Shown one piece after another: positions 8,824 to 17,359 of a stretch of 44,478 nucleotides of DNA. The position numbers were made by a program, and so were the translations under genes. The notes under the pieces are model-generated. The model ran no database searches and was not told the origin of the DNA. It saw nothing but the letters and a program-made list of their open reading frames with translations. The DNA comes from Gammaproteobacteria bacterium. Lineage in GTDB: Bacteria; Pseudomonadota; Gammaproteobacteria; HK1. How positions within the stretch are numbered: the first letter of the stretch is position 1; each line of letters opens with the position of its first letter. The stretch spans positions 1-44,478 of the forward strand of contig JAJDXW010000368.1 of assembly GCA_022823045.1 (NCBI GenBank). The letters are read 5' to 3'.

Positions 8824-8865
8824 CCGTGTTGCCGCCGGCGGCGTTCGCGATGCCCCGCCGCCGGT

Positions 8866-8885
8866 GCGCAAGGCCGGCCTTGCGC
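8866..8885. repeat. 20-bp perfect palindrome between xthA and chrA
   Basis: GCGCAAGGCC followed directly by its exact complement. It lies 42 nt after the xthA stop and 34 nt before the chrA start, so it could be an operator for chrA or part of a terminator for xthA. A second GC-rich inverted repeat (GCCGCCGGCGG pairing with CCGCCGCCGG) lies just before it, at about 8831-8864. Confidence 0.5.
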
Positions 8886-8919
8886 TGACCGAAGCCGCGG
8901 TTCCGGGGCGCCGGTCGCC

Positions 8920-10137
8920 TTGAGCGCGCTACGCGTCTTTCGCGCGTTCCTTCGTCTCGGCCTCACCTCGTTCGGGGGGCCGACCGCGCACCTCGGCTTC
9001 TTCCACGACGAGTTCGTCACGCGGCGGCGCTGGCTCGACGAGGCGTCCTGGGCGGACCTCGTCGCCCTCTGCCAGTTCATGCCCGGGCCGGCGAGCAGCC
9101 AGGCGGGGCTCGCGATCGGCTACCTTCGCGCCGGCTGGGCGGGCGCGGCGATGGCCTGGATCGGCTTCACGATGCCCTCGGCAATCATCATGACCCTCTT
9201 CGCCCTCGGTTTCGCGTACGGGTGGAGCGGCGAGGCGGCGTGGCTGCAGGCCCTCAAGCTGGTCGCGGTCGCGGTGGTCGCCCAGGCGGCCTGGACGATG
9301 GGACGGAGCCTGTGGACGGACCGGCGCCGCGCCGCCATCGGTCTGGTCGCGGCCATCCTTCTCCTGCTGCTTCCGCTTCCCGCGATGCAGATCGCGGTCA
9401 TCGTGGCCGGCGCGCTCGCCGGCCGTTGGCTGCTCGAGTCGGAGAGCGGACCGGAAAGCCCGCGCGGGGCCGGGGAAGGGTGGTCGGTGGAGAGCCGCGG
9501 GCGCCGCCGGACCGGCGCGTTGCTCCTCGGCGTGTTCGCGGTCTCCATCGTCGCCCTGCCGCTCGCGGTCACCGCCGGCGCGCCCCCGGGGCTCGCGGTG
9601 TTCGATGCGTTCTACCGGGCGGGTGCCCTCGTCTTCGGCGGCGGCCACGTCGTGCTCCCCCTCCTCGAGAGCGAGGTGGTGACCCCGGGTTGGATAGACC
9701 GCGACGCGTTCCTCGCCGGGTACGGAGCCGCCCAGGCTCTCCCCGGGCCGCTCTTCACGATCGCCGCCTTTCTCGGCGCGCACCTCCCGTTCTTCGAAAG
9801 CCCGTTGACCGGCGCCCTCGTCGCCCTCGTCGCGATCTTCGCCCCGTCCTTCCTGCTCGTGCCGGGGCTGCTGCCGTTGTGGAGCGAGTTGCGAGGGCGG
9901 CGGGGCGCCCGGACCGCGCTCGCGGGGGTGAACGCGGCGGTGGTGGGGCTGCTCATCGCCGCCCTCTACGACCCGGTGTTCACCGGGAGCGTGCGCGGGG
10001 CGATGGACTTCGCGTGGGTGCTCGGCGCGTTCGCCCTTCTCTTCGTGCTCCGCTGGCCGCCCTGGCTGGTGGTCGTGCTCGCGGCGGTGGCGGCGGAAGC
10101 GGTGAAGTGGGCGCCCGGGCTCCTCGCCGGCGCCTGA
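8920..10137 (+). CDS. chrA: Chromate/anion transporter, ChrA (CHR) family, two-domain
   Basis: Predicted inner-membrane CHR-family permease; characterised members export chromate in a sulfate-analogue-like manner, but the substrate here is untested. At 405 aa it has two homologous CHR domains. The first begins FLRLGLTSFGGPTAHLGFFH with RRRWLDE and CQFMPGPASSQ. The second begins RAGALVFGGGHVVLPLLE with VTPGWIDRDAFLAG and AAQALPGPLFTIAAF. About ten hydrophobic segments are visible. The start is a TTG at 8920; no in-frame ATG or GTG lies close by and homologues begin at this point, so it is plausible but not proven. A 20-bp palindrome lies just upstream. Confidence 0.88.
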   Translation: MSALRVFRAFLRLGLTSFGGPTAHLGFFHDEFVTRRRWLDEASWADLVALCQFMPGPASSQAGLAIGYLRAGWAGAAMAWIGFTMPSAIIMTLFALGFAYGWSGEAAWLQALKLVAVAVVAQAAWTMGRSLWTDRRRAAIGLVAAILLLLLPLPAMQIAVIVAGALAGRWLLESESGPESPRGAGEGWSVESRGRRRTGALLLGVFAVSIVALPLAVTAGAPPGLAVFDAFYRAGALVFGGGHVVLPLLESEVVTPGWIDRDAFLAGYGAAQALPGPLFTIAAFLGAHLPFFESPLTGALVALVAIFAPSFLLVPGLLPLWSELRGRRGARTALAGVNAAVVGLLIAALYDPVFTGSVRGAMDFAWVLGAFALLFVLRWPPWLVVVLAAVAAEAVKWAPGLLAGA

Positions 10138-10219
10138 TCGGGAGACCCGGCCCGGGTCGCCGTCGCGCGCCCGGATGCATAATGGGCCGCCGGCAAGCTG
10201 GCTGACGAGGAGCGATCGC

Positions 10220-11218
10220 ATGTCAAAGGGGCGCCATGGCCTCGAGTTCGAGGTGGTGGAAGGCTGGGAGCGCCTTCCCGAGGGATGGTCGTTCACGGAG
10301 GTGGCGGGGGTCGCGACGGACTCGCGCGATCGGGTGTACGTGTTCTGCCGCGGCGAGCACCCCCTCATCGTCTTCGACAAGGAGGGCAAGTTCCTCGATG
10401 CGTGGGGGGAGGGGATGTTCCCCCGCCCGCACGGGATCTTCATCGACCACCTCGACCAGGTGCACCTCGTCGACTGCTGGGACCACACCATCCGCACGTT
10501 CACGACGGACGGGACCCTGCTCCGCACCGTGGGGGAGTCCGGACGGTGCTCCGACACCGGTTTCGAGGTGGACGTCTCGCCCGTTCAGTACGGTGGCGAG
10601 CCCTTCAACCAGGTGACGAACGTGCACGTGCTCCGCGACGGGAGCATGTACGTCGCGGACGGCTACGGCAACGCGCGCGTGCACCGCTTCGACGCGGACG
10701 GGAAGCTCGGGTTCTCGTGGGGAACGCCCGGCGACGGGCCCGGCGAGTTCAACCTCCCGCACGGCATCGCGGTGGACTCCGCCGGCACCGTCTACGTCGC
10801 GGACCGCGAGAACTCCCGCATCCAGCTCTTCTCGCCGGCCGGCGAGTACGTTCGGAGCTGGGACTTCGTGAACCGGCCGGACGACATCTTCATCGACGAG
10901 CAGGACAACGTGCATGTCGCGGAGCTCGGCTTCCGAACCGGGAATCGCGAGGTTCCGCATTTCCGGCTCATGACCACTCCGCCCCACGGCCACGAGCCGA
11001 TCGCGCGGGTCGGGATCTACGATCCGGACGGCGGCATCCAGTGCCGGATCGGCGGCGAGGAGGAGGTACTCCCCGGCAACTTCATCGCCCCCCACGGCCT
11101 GTGGGTGGACTCGCGGGGCGACCTCTACGTCGGCGAGGTGACGGTGGCCTCGGGCGCGGCGGCCCGCCTCGCCCCCCTCACCGCCCAGTGCTTCCAGAAA
11201 TTCGTCCGCTCGGGGTAG
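10220..11218 (+). CDS. NHL-repeat beta-propeller protein (peptidylglycine amidating lyase-like)
   Basis: 332 aa of repeated NHL blades: VAGVATDSRDRVYVFCRG, RPHGIFIDHLDQVHLVDC, TNVHVLRDGSMYVADGYGNARVH, LPHGIAVDSAGTVYVADREN, RPDDIFIDEQDNVHVAE and APHGLWVDSRGDLYVGE. Together they predict a six-bladed propeller. Similar bacterial proteins are often labelled 6-bladed propeller or PAL-like, but no activity can be assigned. ATG 10220 is chosen because GAGGAGCG lies 5 nt upstream; a longer frame to 10175 has no ribosome site. No signal peptide is evident, so it is probably cytosolic. CATAAT at 10178-10183 is a possible -10. Stands alone between chrA and the convergent aminotransferase. Confidence 0.8.
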   Translation: MSKGRHGLEFEVVEGWERLPEGWSFTEVAGVATDSRDRVYVFCRGEHPLIVFDKEGKFLDAWGEGMFPRPHGIFIDHLDQVHLVDCWDHTIRTFTTDGTLLRTVGESGRCSDTGFEVDVSPVQYGGEPFNQVTNVHVLRDGSMYVADGYGNARVHRFDADGKLGFSWGTPGDGPGEFNLPHGIAVDSAGTVYVADRENSRIQLFSPAGEYVRSWDFVNRPDDIFIDEQDNVHVAELGFRTGNREVPHFRLMTTPPHGHEPIARVGIYDPDGGIQCRIGGEEEVLPGNFIAPHGLWVDSRGDLYVGEVTVASGAAARLAPLTAQCFQKFVRSG

Positions 11219-11406
11219 CCGGCGGTCTCCGAAGATCGGCGCCGGCAGCGGCGTTCGCTGTTCGGTCAAGCCGCTCCGCAGCTCCGTGGGTCGCCTTGGC
11301 CGCAGGCGCAAGCCGACATCGGGTCGGAGTCGAGCGACACTCCCCGTCGGACTACGCCGCGCCAATCCGGTCTACGGGGTCCCATCGGGTCAAAGGCTGT
11401 GGGCAG

Positions 11407-12594
11407 TCAACCGGCGGGGTCGTTGCTCCCGGCGAGCATGTCGCCCAGGCGGTCGAGGGCGCGGCGGATGTTCTCGGTGCTGTTCGCGTACGAGAAGCGG
11501 ACGTAGCCCTCGCCGAACGCGCCGAAGCTCGTCCCCGCCACCGTCGCCACCCCCGCCCCTTCGAGGAGGCGGTTCTGGAAGGTGCGGGCGTCGAGGCCGG
11601 TGCCGGTGACGTTGGGGAAGGTGTAGAACGCGCCCCCGGGGGTGCGGCAGGAGACGCCCGGAAGGGCGTTCAGCCCGTCCACGATGACCGAGCGGCGTTC
11701 GTCGAACGCGGCCACCATCTCGCCCACCGCGTCCTGCGGCCCTTCGAGGGCGGCAATGCCGGCGAACTGGGTGGGGGCGTTGACGCACGAGTGGCAGTTG
11801 ATGGCGAGCCGGGCCGCGTGCTCCGCGAGGTCCGCCGGCCACACCGCGTAGCCGAGCCGCCAACCGGTCATCGCGAAGGTCTTGCTCCAGCCGTCGAGGA
11901 GGATCACGCGGTCCGCGATCTCGGGGTAGGCGAGGAGGCTCGCGTGCTCGCGGCCGTCGTAGGTGATGCGGCAGTAGATCTCGTCGCTCAGCACGGCCAC
12001 GTGGGGATGTTCCGCGAGGCCCGCCGCGAGCTTGTCGATCTCGCTCTTCGGCACCGCCCCGCCGGTCGGGTTGGCGGGCGTGTTGAGGATGATGAGGCGG
12101 GTCGCGGGGGTGATGTTCGCGAGCACCGCCTCGGCGTCGAAGGAGAAGTCCTGGCTCTCCAGGAGCGGGATCGGGACCGCCTTCGCCCCGCTGTACTCGA
12201 TGACCGACTCGTAGATGGGAAAGCCGGGGTTCGGGTACATGATCTCGCTGCCGGGCTCCCCGAACATGAGGATCGCGAAGAACATCGTGACCTTTCCGCC
12301 CGGCACGACCACGATCCGAGCGGGGTCCACCTCCACCCCGCGGCGGACCGCGATGTCCGCCGCGACCGCTTCGCGAAGGGCGGGGATCCCGGGGGCGGGG
12401 GTGTAGCCGTGGTGGCCGTCGCGAAGGGCCTTGACCGCCGCCTCGACGATGTGGGGCGGGGTCTTGAAGTCGGGCTGGCCGATGCCGAGGTTGATGATGT
12501 CGCGTCCGCCGCGCGCGAGCTCCTCGGCCCGGGCGAGCACCTCGAACGCGGTCTCGGTCCCGAGATGGGCCATCCGTTCGCTCAGTTCAGGCAT
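11407..12594 (-). CDS. PLP-dependent aminotransferase, class I/II (aspartate/aromatic-type)
   Basis: Fold-type I PLP aminotransferase of 395 aa. Visible motifs are NLGIGQPDF near 35, GYTPAPGIPALREA near 63, YPNPGFPIYES near 120, NTPANPTGG with N175, LSDEIY with D204 and Y207, DGWSKTFAMTGWRLG with the PLP lysine K238 and phosphate-binding R246, and RFSYANS near the C-terminus with the likely carboxylate arginine. A strong GGGAGGACG site precedes ATG 12594. It is divergent from the VOC gene and no pathway neighbour fixes the substrate. Aspartate, alanine or aromatic amino acids are all possible. Confidence 0.9.
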   Translation of the reverse strand: MPELSERMAHLGTETAFEVLARAEELARGGRDIINLGIGQPDFKTPPHIVEAAVKALRDGHHGYTPAPGIPALREAVAADIAVRRGVEVDPARIVVVPGGKVTMFFAILMFGEPGSEIMYPNPGFPIYESVIEYSGAKAVPIPLLESQDFSFDAEAVLANITPATRLIILNTPANPTGGAVPKSEIDKLAAGLAEHPHVAVLSDEIYCRITYDGREHASLLAYPEIADRVILLDGWSKTFAMTGWRLGYAVWPADLAEHAARLAINCHSCVNAPTQFAGIAALEGPQDAVGEMVAAFDERRSVIVDGLNALPGVSCRTPGGAFYTFPNVTGTGLDARTFQNRLLEGAGVATVAGTSFGAFGEGYVRFSYANSTENIRRALDRLGDMLAGSNDPAG

Positions 12595-12664
12595 TCGTCC
12601 TCCCTCGTCGCTGCCTCCGTTTCCGGACCGCGATCGTACCGCAGCCGCCCGCCCGCTCTCCCGC

Positions 12665-12670
12665 TACACT
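12665..12670 (+). promoter_or_regulatory. Candidate -10 hexamer for the VOC gene
   Basis: TACACT in a GC-rich gap, 35 nt before ATG 12705. The same type of hexamer (TAnnnT, often preceded by GC) recurs upstream of many genes here. No convincing -35 is visible. Confidence 0.3.
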
Positions 12671-12704
12671 CCCGCGACGCCACTCATCTGCCAGGGGGAC
12701 GCCC

Positions 12705-13166
12705 ATGAGCGACCACCTTCGTGCCCGCAAGGCCCGCGCGGTCGGCATCAACCACGTCGCGCTCGAGGTCGGAGACATCGACGAGGCGCTTGCCTTCTAC
12801 GGCGGCTTCCTGGACTTCGAGATCGCGAGGCGGAGCGAGAGCGCCGCCTTCATCTACTTCGGGGACCAGTTCATCAACTTCTCGAAGGGTCGCCGGCAGG
12901 GGCCGGACGACAACCGGCACTTCGGCATCGCGGTCGACGACAAGGAGCTCGTGCGCCGGACCCTCGAGGAGATGGGGGTCGAGCTCCTCGACGGTAGGTT
13001 CCTCGATTTCCTCGACCCCTGGGGGAACCGGGTCGAGATCACGACCTACGTGAACATCCAGTTCAGCAAGGCCGACCATGTCCTTCGTGGCATGGGGCTC
13101 GAGCATCTCCGGAAGACCGAACAGGCCGTCGGGGAGCTTCGGGACAAGGGCATGGCGCCGTCCTGA
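12705..13166 (+). CDS. VOC-superfamily (glyoxalase/dioxygenase-fold) protein
   Basis: 153 aa, one VOC module pair: NHVALEVGDIDEALAFYGGFL at about 15-36, with the first metal-ligand position H17, then HFGIAVDDKELVRRTLEEMG in the middle with H66, and FLDPWGNRVEITTY near 108 with a conserved Glu. The metal ligands of glyoxalase-like proteins are therefore largely retained. The reaction cannot be assigned; VOC members include glyoxalases, extradiol dioxygenases, epimerases and fosfomycin-resistance enzymes. It is followed 71 nt later by the LarA-like gene on the same strand, possibly with its own promoter. Confidence 0.8.
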   Translation: MSDHLRARKARAVGINHVALEVGDIDEALAFYGGFLDFEIARRSESAAFIYFGDQFINFSKGRRQGPDDNRHFGIAVDDKELVRRTLEEMGVELLDGRFLDFLDPWGNRVEITTYVNIQFSKADHVLRGMGLEHLRKTEQAVGELRDKGMAPS

Positions 13167-13198
13167 TCGCCCCGCTGTGAGCGCCGGGGCTTACGCGC

Positions 13199-13204
13199 TA
13201 AAGT
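13199..13204 (+). promoter_or_regulatory. Candidate -10 hexamer for the LarA-like gene
   Basis: TAAAGT, 33 nt before ATG 13238 and just after a short GCCCCG/CGGGGC inverted repeat at 13169-13190 that may end the VOC transcript. Weak evidence, based on position and composition only. Confidence 0.25.
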
Positions 13205-13237
13205 AGGCCCCTTCCCGAATCCTCGAGGGACACCGAC

Positions 13238-14554
13238 ATGAGCGACCGCTTCGAAGTGCCCATCGCCGGAGGGCTCGACGTCCCGCTCCCGCGCATGGCG
13301 CGCGTTCGCCAGACCTTCGATCCCACCCGTCTCGACGACGTGGCTGACGTGGTGCGGTCCGAGATGCGGCGCCCGGAAATCGCGGGGCTGGTCAAGCCGG
13401 GGGAGGAGATCGCGATCGGGTGCGGCAGCCGCGGCGTGGCCAACATCGCGGAGACCGCGAAGACCGTCGTCGAGGAGTTGCGGCGCCTCGGTGCCGAGCC
13501 CTTCATCTTCCCCGCGATGGGGAGCCACGGCGGCGCCACCGCCCTCGGGCAGACCGGGGTGCTCGCCAACTACGGGATCACCGAATCCGCGATGGGGGTG
13601 CCGGTGCGCTCCTCGATGGATACCGTCGTCATCGGGGAGCTTGACGACGGCACCCCGGTCCACGTGGACCGCCACGCGCACGAGGCGGACGGCATCGTGC
13701 TCATCAACCGCATCAAGCCGCATACCACTTACCGGGCCGACATCGAGAGCGGCATCGTCAAGATGATCGGCATCGGCATGGGCAAGCACGCGGGCGCGAC
13801 CGCGCTTCACTTCCACGGCATGGACCGCTTCGGCGATCTCCTCCCGAGGGTTGCGGAGCACGTGATCGCGAACGCCCCGTTCCGGTTCGGGGTCGGGCTC
13901 GTCGAGAACGCCTACGACGAGACCGCGACCGTGGAGGCGATCCCCGCCCCCCGGCTCATCGAGCGCGAACGCGTGCTGCAGGCCGAAGCGAAGTCGCGCA
14001 TGGGCCGGATCTTCTTTCACGACATCGACGTCCTCGTCATCGACCGGATGGGGAAGGAGGTGAGCGGGGCGGGCTTCGACCCCAACATCACCGGCCGGAA
14101 CAACCGGGGGGTGGAGGGATTCGACGACCCGTTGGTCAACAAGATCGTGGTCCTCGATCTCACCGACGCGACCCACGGAAACGCCACCGGGCTCGGGCTC
14201 GCGGACGTCATCACCCGGCGCCTCTTCGACCGCATCGACTACGGGGCGACCTGGGCCAACGTCATCACCTCGAACTACCTCGACGGGGGCACCGTCCCGA
14301 TCGTGATGCACACCGCCCGCGAGGCGGTCGCCCTTGGCGCGAAGACCGCGCTCCGGGTGGAGTCCGGCGAGGCGCGCATCGTTCGCATCCGCGACACCCT
14401 GACCCTCGGCACCATCATGGTGTCGGAGCCGATGCTCGAGGAGGTCCGCGCCCATCCGAGCCTGGAGGCGATCGGCGCGCCCGAGCCCTTCGCGTTCACC
14501 CCGGACGGGCGGCTCGAGCCGATCGCGCTCGAGATGAGCCACGCGGCGGACTGA
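13238..14554 (+). CDS. LarA-like protein (lactate racemase domain, DUF2088 family)
   Basis: 438 aa. The N-terminal half has the LarA_N type core: IAIGCGSRGVANIAETAK at about 59-75, FPAMGSHGGATA with H97, INRIKPHTTYRADIESG with K160 and H162, and VKMIGIGMGKHAGATAL with K175, K183 and H184. In Lactobacillus LarA the nickel-pincer nucleotide cofactor is bound through a lysine and two histidines perform racemisation. Lys and His at comparable motifs make an NPN-dependent 2-hydroxyacid racemase or epimerase plausible, but homologues of this subgroup are uncharacterised to my knowledge. No larB, larC or larE lies in the window. Start ATG 13238 follows a GAGGGACA site. Followed by strong hairpins. 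Confidence 0.82.
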   Translation: MSDRFEVPIAGGLDVPLPRMARVRQTFDPTRLDDVADVVRSEMRRPEIAGLVKPGEEIAIGCGSRGVANIAETAKTVVEELRRLGAEPFIFPAMGSHGGATALGQTGVLANYGITESAMGVPVRSSMDTVVIGELDDGTPVHVDRHAHEADGIVLINRIKPHTTYRADIESGIVKMIGIGMGKHAGATALHFHGMDRFGDLLPRVAEHVIANAPFRFGVGLVENAYDETATVEAIPAPRLIERERVLQAEAKSRMGRIFFHDIDVLVIDRMGKEVSGAGFDPNITGRNNRGVEGFDDPLVNKIVVLDLTDATHGNATGLGLADVITRRLFDRIDYGATWANVITSNYLDGGTVPIVMHTAREAVALGAKTALRVESGEARIVRIRDTLTLGTIMVSEPMLEEVRAHPSLEAIGAPEPFAFTPDGRLEPIALEMSHAAD

Positions 14555-14634
14555 CGCACCTGCGCGCGGGCCTTCCGCGCGCGTGCGTAGCGCCATCCCC
14601 TGAACGGACGGCGGCTCCCTCGCGGGGCCGCCGT
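14554..14634 (+). terminator. Two strong hairpins ending the LarA-like transcript
   Basis: The first runs from the stop codon: ACGCAC (14554-14559) and GCGCGCGG (14562-14569) pair with CCGCGCGC (14575-14582) and GTGCGT (14583-14588), with a 2-nt bulge. The second has ACGGCGGC (14608-14615) pairing with GCCGCCGT (14627-14634), followed by TTCCCATT. The second is the better intrinsic-terminator candidate and separates this gene from sbmA. Confidence 0.6.
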
Positions 14635-14668
14635 TTCCCATTGTCCCCTGCGACCCGGAGGGTAGACC

Positions 14669-16027
14669 GTGTTCGAATCCTTCTTTCCGAGGCCCAAGCT
14701 CTTCTTCATTTCCTTTGCGGTCTGGTCCATTGCCTGCGTGGTGCTCTGGTTCTCGGTCGCCCGGGACGCCGGGGAATCGTTCAGTCTCGGGGGCTGGTTC
14801 GGCTTCGAGTACCCCGCCGAGGCGCCCGAGGTGGAGCCGCTGCCGGCTCTCGCCGAGGACGCGGACGAGGCGGCCCGCGCCGCGCACGCCGCCCTTCGGG
14901 CCGAACGGGCCGCCACCATGACCGCCTACGAGTCCGCCCGGGAGAGCGCGGGGACCTTCTGGCTCTACCAGTACATGGTCCTCGCGTACGCGATCTTCCT
15001 CGCCTTCTGGTACCGCTTCTCGCCGCACCGGTGGGCGAGGTGGTCCGTCTTCGGGTCGGCCGCGATCATCTTCGTCACCTGGTTTCAGGTGCAGCTCGAC
15101 GTGATGATCAACGAGTGGTTCGGCGTCTTCTACGACCTCATTCAGCAGGCCCTCGCCAAGCCCCACAGCGTGACGTTCGAGGAGTACCTCGGCCAGCTCC
15201 TCACGTTCGGGCAGATCGCCCTCGTCGCCATCACCGTCGCGGTGCTCACGCGCTTCTTCGTCAGCCACTACATCTTCCGCTGGCGCACCGCGATGAACGA
15301 CCACTACATGTCGCTCTGGGAACGGGTGCGCCACATCGAGGGCGCATCCCAGCGGGTCCAGGAGGACACCATGCGGTTCGCCGGCATCATGGAGGGCCTC
15401 GGGGTAAGCCTCATCGACTCGGTGATGACCCTCATCGCGTTCCTGCCGATCCTGTGGGGGCTCTCCGGTTTCGTCACCCACCTTCCGCTCGTCGGGGAGG
15501 TCCCGCAGGCGCTCGTGTTCGTCGCCATCCTGTGGTCGATCTTCGGCACCGGGCTCCTCGCCCTGGCGGGGATCCGCCTGCCCGGTCTCGAGTTCCGCAA
15601 CCAGCGGGTGGAGGCCGCCTACCGCAAGGAGCTGGTCTACGGGGAGGACGACGCCGGCCGCGCCCAGCCGCCGACCGTGGCGGAGCTCTTCGACAACGTG
15701 CGGCGAAACTACTTCCGCCTCTACCTCAACTACCTCTACTTCAACATCGCCCGCTACGCGTACCTGCAGGTGGGCGTGCTGCTCCCGTACATCGCTCTCG
15801 GTCCCACCATCGTGGCGGCCGGCTTCACCCTCGGCGTGATGCAGCAGATCGTGCGGGCGTTCGGCCGGGTGGAGAACTCGTTCCAGTATCTCGTCAACTC
15901 CTGGACCACCATCGTCGAGCTCCTCTCCATCTACAAGCGGCTCCAGGCCTTCGAGGCTGCCATCAACGACCAGCCGCTCCCGAAGATCGACCGCGACTTC
16001 ATGGAGCACGGCGGCGACCCGGCCTGA
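14669..16027 (+). CDS. sbmA: SbmA/BacA-family peptide antibiotic transporter
   Basis: Proton-driven inner-membrane importer of peptides such as microcins and proline-rich or NCR peptides; BacA homologues are needed for persistence inside hosts. Strong family motifs: [13 protein letters not shown] at the start, [82 protein letters not shown] and [20 protein letters not shown]. At 452 aa it is about 45 residues longer than E. coli SbmA. The extra length is an acidic/Ala-rich periplasmic loop at about residues 50-94 ([20 protein letters not shown]). GTG 14669 is the start, with GGAGG 7 nt upstream. About 7-8 membrane segments. Confidence 0.93.
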   Translation: MFESFFPRPKLFFISFAVWSIACVVLWFSVARDAGESFSLGGWFGFEYPAEAPEVEPLPALAEDADEAARAAHAALRAERAATMTAYESARESAGTFWLYQYMVLAYAIFLAFWYRFSPHRWARWSVFGSAAIIFVTWFQVQLDVMINEWFGVFYDLIQQALAKPHSVTFEEYLGQLLTFGQIALVAITVAVLTRFFVSHYIFRWRTAMNDHYMSLWERVRHIEGASQRVQEDTMRFAGIMEGLGVSLIDSVMTLIAFLPILWGLSGFVTHLPLVGEVPQALVFVAILWSIFGTGLLALAGIRLPGLEFRNQRVEAAYRKELVYGEDDAGRAQPPTVAELFDNVRRNYFRLYLNYLYFNIARYAYLQVGVLLPYIALGPTIVAAGFTLGVMQQIVRAFGRVENSFQYLVNSWTTIVELLSIYKRLQAFEAAINDQPLPKIDRDFMEHGGDPA

Positions 16028-16185
16028 CCGCGCGGCGCCGGGCGGGGCACCCCAGCCTCGCCTCCTCCTTCGGGTCCACTCGGGTGGCGCCGGGGCCATC
16101 CCGCTCGGACGTGGCCTTTCTCCGCCGAGCGCGAATTCCCGAACCGGTCGCGGGTCAAAATTTCGTCATGCAAGTCGAACCATTG

Positions 16186-16202
16186 ACATGCTGTGAGCAT
16201 GT
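16186..16202. promoter_or_regulatory. Likely autoregulatory operator of the VapBC pair
   Basis: ACATGCT-GTG-AGCATGT, a perfect 7-bp inverted repeat with a 3-nt spacer, ending 16 nt before the antitoxin ATG. Its first bases overlap TTGACA at 16183-16188, a good -35 match. Ribbon-helix-helix antitoxins of this class repress their own promoter by binding such palindromes, so this is the natural site. Confidence 0.6.
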
Positions 16203-16218
16203 AATCATCATCCCGTGC

Positions 16219-16449
16219 ATGTCAAAGATGCTCCAGATCCGCAATGTCCCGGACGAGATTCATCGTCGGCTGAAGTCCCGCGCGGCCCTCGCCGGCATGT
16301 CGATGTCGGACTATGTCCTCCGGGAGCTCGATGTGGTGCTGTCCCGGCCTACGCGTGACGAGGTGTTCGCGCGGATTGCCGAGTTGCCGCCGATAGACCT
16401 GGATCCTCCGTCCGCCGAGGTATTGCGGGAAGAGAGAGAACGGCGCTGA
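16219..16449 (+). CDS. VapB/FitA-type antitoxin (ribbon-helix-helix)
   Basis: 76-aa protein. The N-terminal MLQIRNVPDEIHRRLKSRAA and LAGMSMSDYVLRELDVVL is the FitA-like ribbon-helix-helix DNA-binding motif. The C-terminal PTRDEVFARIAELPPIDLD and acidic EVLREERERR form the toxin-wrapping tail. Expected to neutralise the downstream PIN toxin and to repress the operon through the palindrome 16 nt upstream. The start at 16219 gives MSKMLQ; an internal ATG at 16228 is also possible. The toxin starts 7 nt after its stop codon, so the two are translationally linked. Confidence 0.88.
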   Translation: MSKMLQIRNVPDEIHRRLKSRAALAGMSMSDYVLRELDVVLSRPTRDEVFARIAELPPIDLDPPSAEVLREERERR

Positions 16450-16456
16450 GTCCGGG

Positions 16457-16870
16457 GTGACGGTCGTCCTTGACGCATCGGTGGTCGCCGAGCTCGTTCT
16501 CGGCACGCGGGTCGGGGCGAGAGTCCGCGGGCGCCTCCTCGATCCGAGGATTTCCCTGCATGGGCCAGAGCTCCTCGACCTCGAGGTTCTCAACGTGCTT
16601 CGGCGCTACGTGCAGGCGGGGAGGATAGCCGCCGACCGTGCCGAGGCGGCGGTCCGAAGGTTGAACGAGCTCGACCTCCGGCGCCATCGGCACGGACCGA
16701 TGTTGCCTCGGATCTGGTCGCGGCGCGCCAACCTCACCGCATACGACGCTACATACGTGACGCTGGCGGAGGTTCTCGGCGGCCCCCTCCTGACCGCGGA
16801 CGCCCGCTTGTCGCGGGCGCCCGGGTTGCCGGTCCCCGTCGAGCTGTTCGACCCAATGACCGTTCACTGA
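16457..16870 (+). CDS. VapC-type PIN-domain toxin ribonuclease
   Basis: 137-aa PIN-domain RNase, the toxin partner of the preceding antitoxin. Acidic metal-binding residues are in the expected places: D6 (VVLDASVV), E43 (LLDLEVLNVL), D97 (LTAYDATYVTLAE) and D115 (LLTADARL). Known VapC/FitB toxins cleave tRNA, rRNA or mRNA; the target here is unknown. GTG start at 16457. It marks the left edge of the accessory stretch: base composition drops sharply within ~250 bp after it. Confidence 0.9.
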   Translation: MTVVLDASVVAELVLGTRVGARVRGRLLDPRISLHGPELLDLEVLNVLRRYVQAGRIAADRAEAAVRRLNELDLRRHRHGPMLPRIWSRRANLTAYDATYVTLAEVLGGPLLTADARLSRAPGLPVPVELFDPMTVH

Positions 16871-17359
16871 CCTCGTGAGCACACCGCTGCCGGGCGCCAC
16901 GCTAGAGCACGATGGGTGGTCCGAAAGACGGAGATGAGCCAGGAAAACGGCCATCATGTAACCTCAAGAAGCTCCCTGCGAGTCCATCGCCGAACAGCAT
17001 GAGCCGCCCTCAAGAGAAATCCGTCGAAGCTCATGTGGTTCAGCCAGTCCTCCGGCTGGTGCCGCCACCTGCTCGAGCCCGGACAGGAGAATGACCATTG
17101 ACATCATAACTTGGAACGTTTGAAATCTGATCACTCGGGCATGCGCCGAGCCAAACAGGATCTGCAACCAGATGCGGAGCAAACTGATCGACAGCACGAC
17201 CTCTCTCATGGAGCGATGTCTCGTCAGTCATCGGGCGCTCTTGGCACCGAGCGCTGACTTTCCGCTCTTGAACCGCGCCTTCAACTGCTCGACTGCAGAC
17301 TATAACGTGAAACGCGCAACGTTTGACCGGAGACTTATCGGACGCTGCAGAGTCGAAAA
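16871..17359. other. Composition-transition region with no convincing gene
   Basis: About 490 bp grading from GC-rich to AT-rich DNA. I found no recognisable protein in any frame; short frames on both strands lack ribosome sites and family motifs. TTGACA at 17098-17103 with TGAAAT 17 nt downstream, and TATAAC at 17301-17306, are possible promoter elements for the following AT-rich gene. Possibly the scarred left junction of an insertion. Confidence 0.35.

Noticed and set aside
10285-12708. Plus-strand open frame of 807 codons over the NHL and aminotransferase genes
   Set aside because: It spans two well-supported genes on different strands and is low-complexity Arg/Gly/Pro.
13046-16099. Very long open frame on the minus strand (about 1000 codons) opposite the LarA-like and sbmA genes
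   Set aside because: It is Glu/Arg/His/Pro-rich antisense of real high-GC genes, has no family motifs or ribosome site, and the plus-strand genes explain the DNA.
16912-17231. Short frames on both strands in the transition region
   Set aside because: No ribosome sites, no family similarity; the hydrophobic minus-strand frame has no supporting context.
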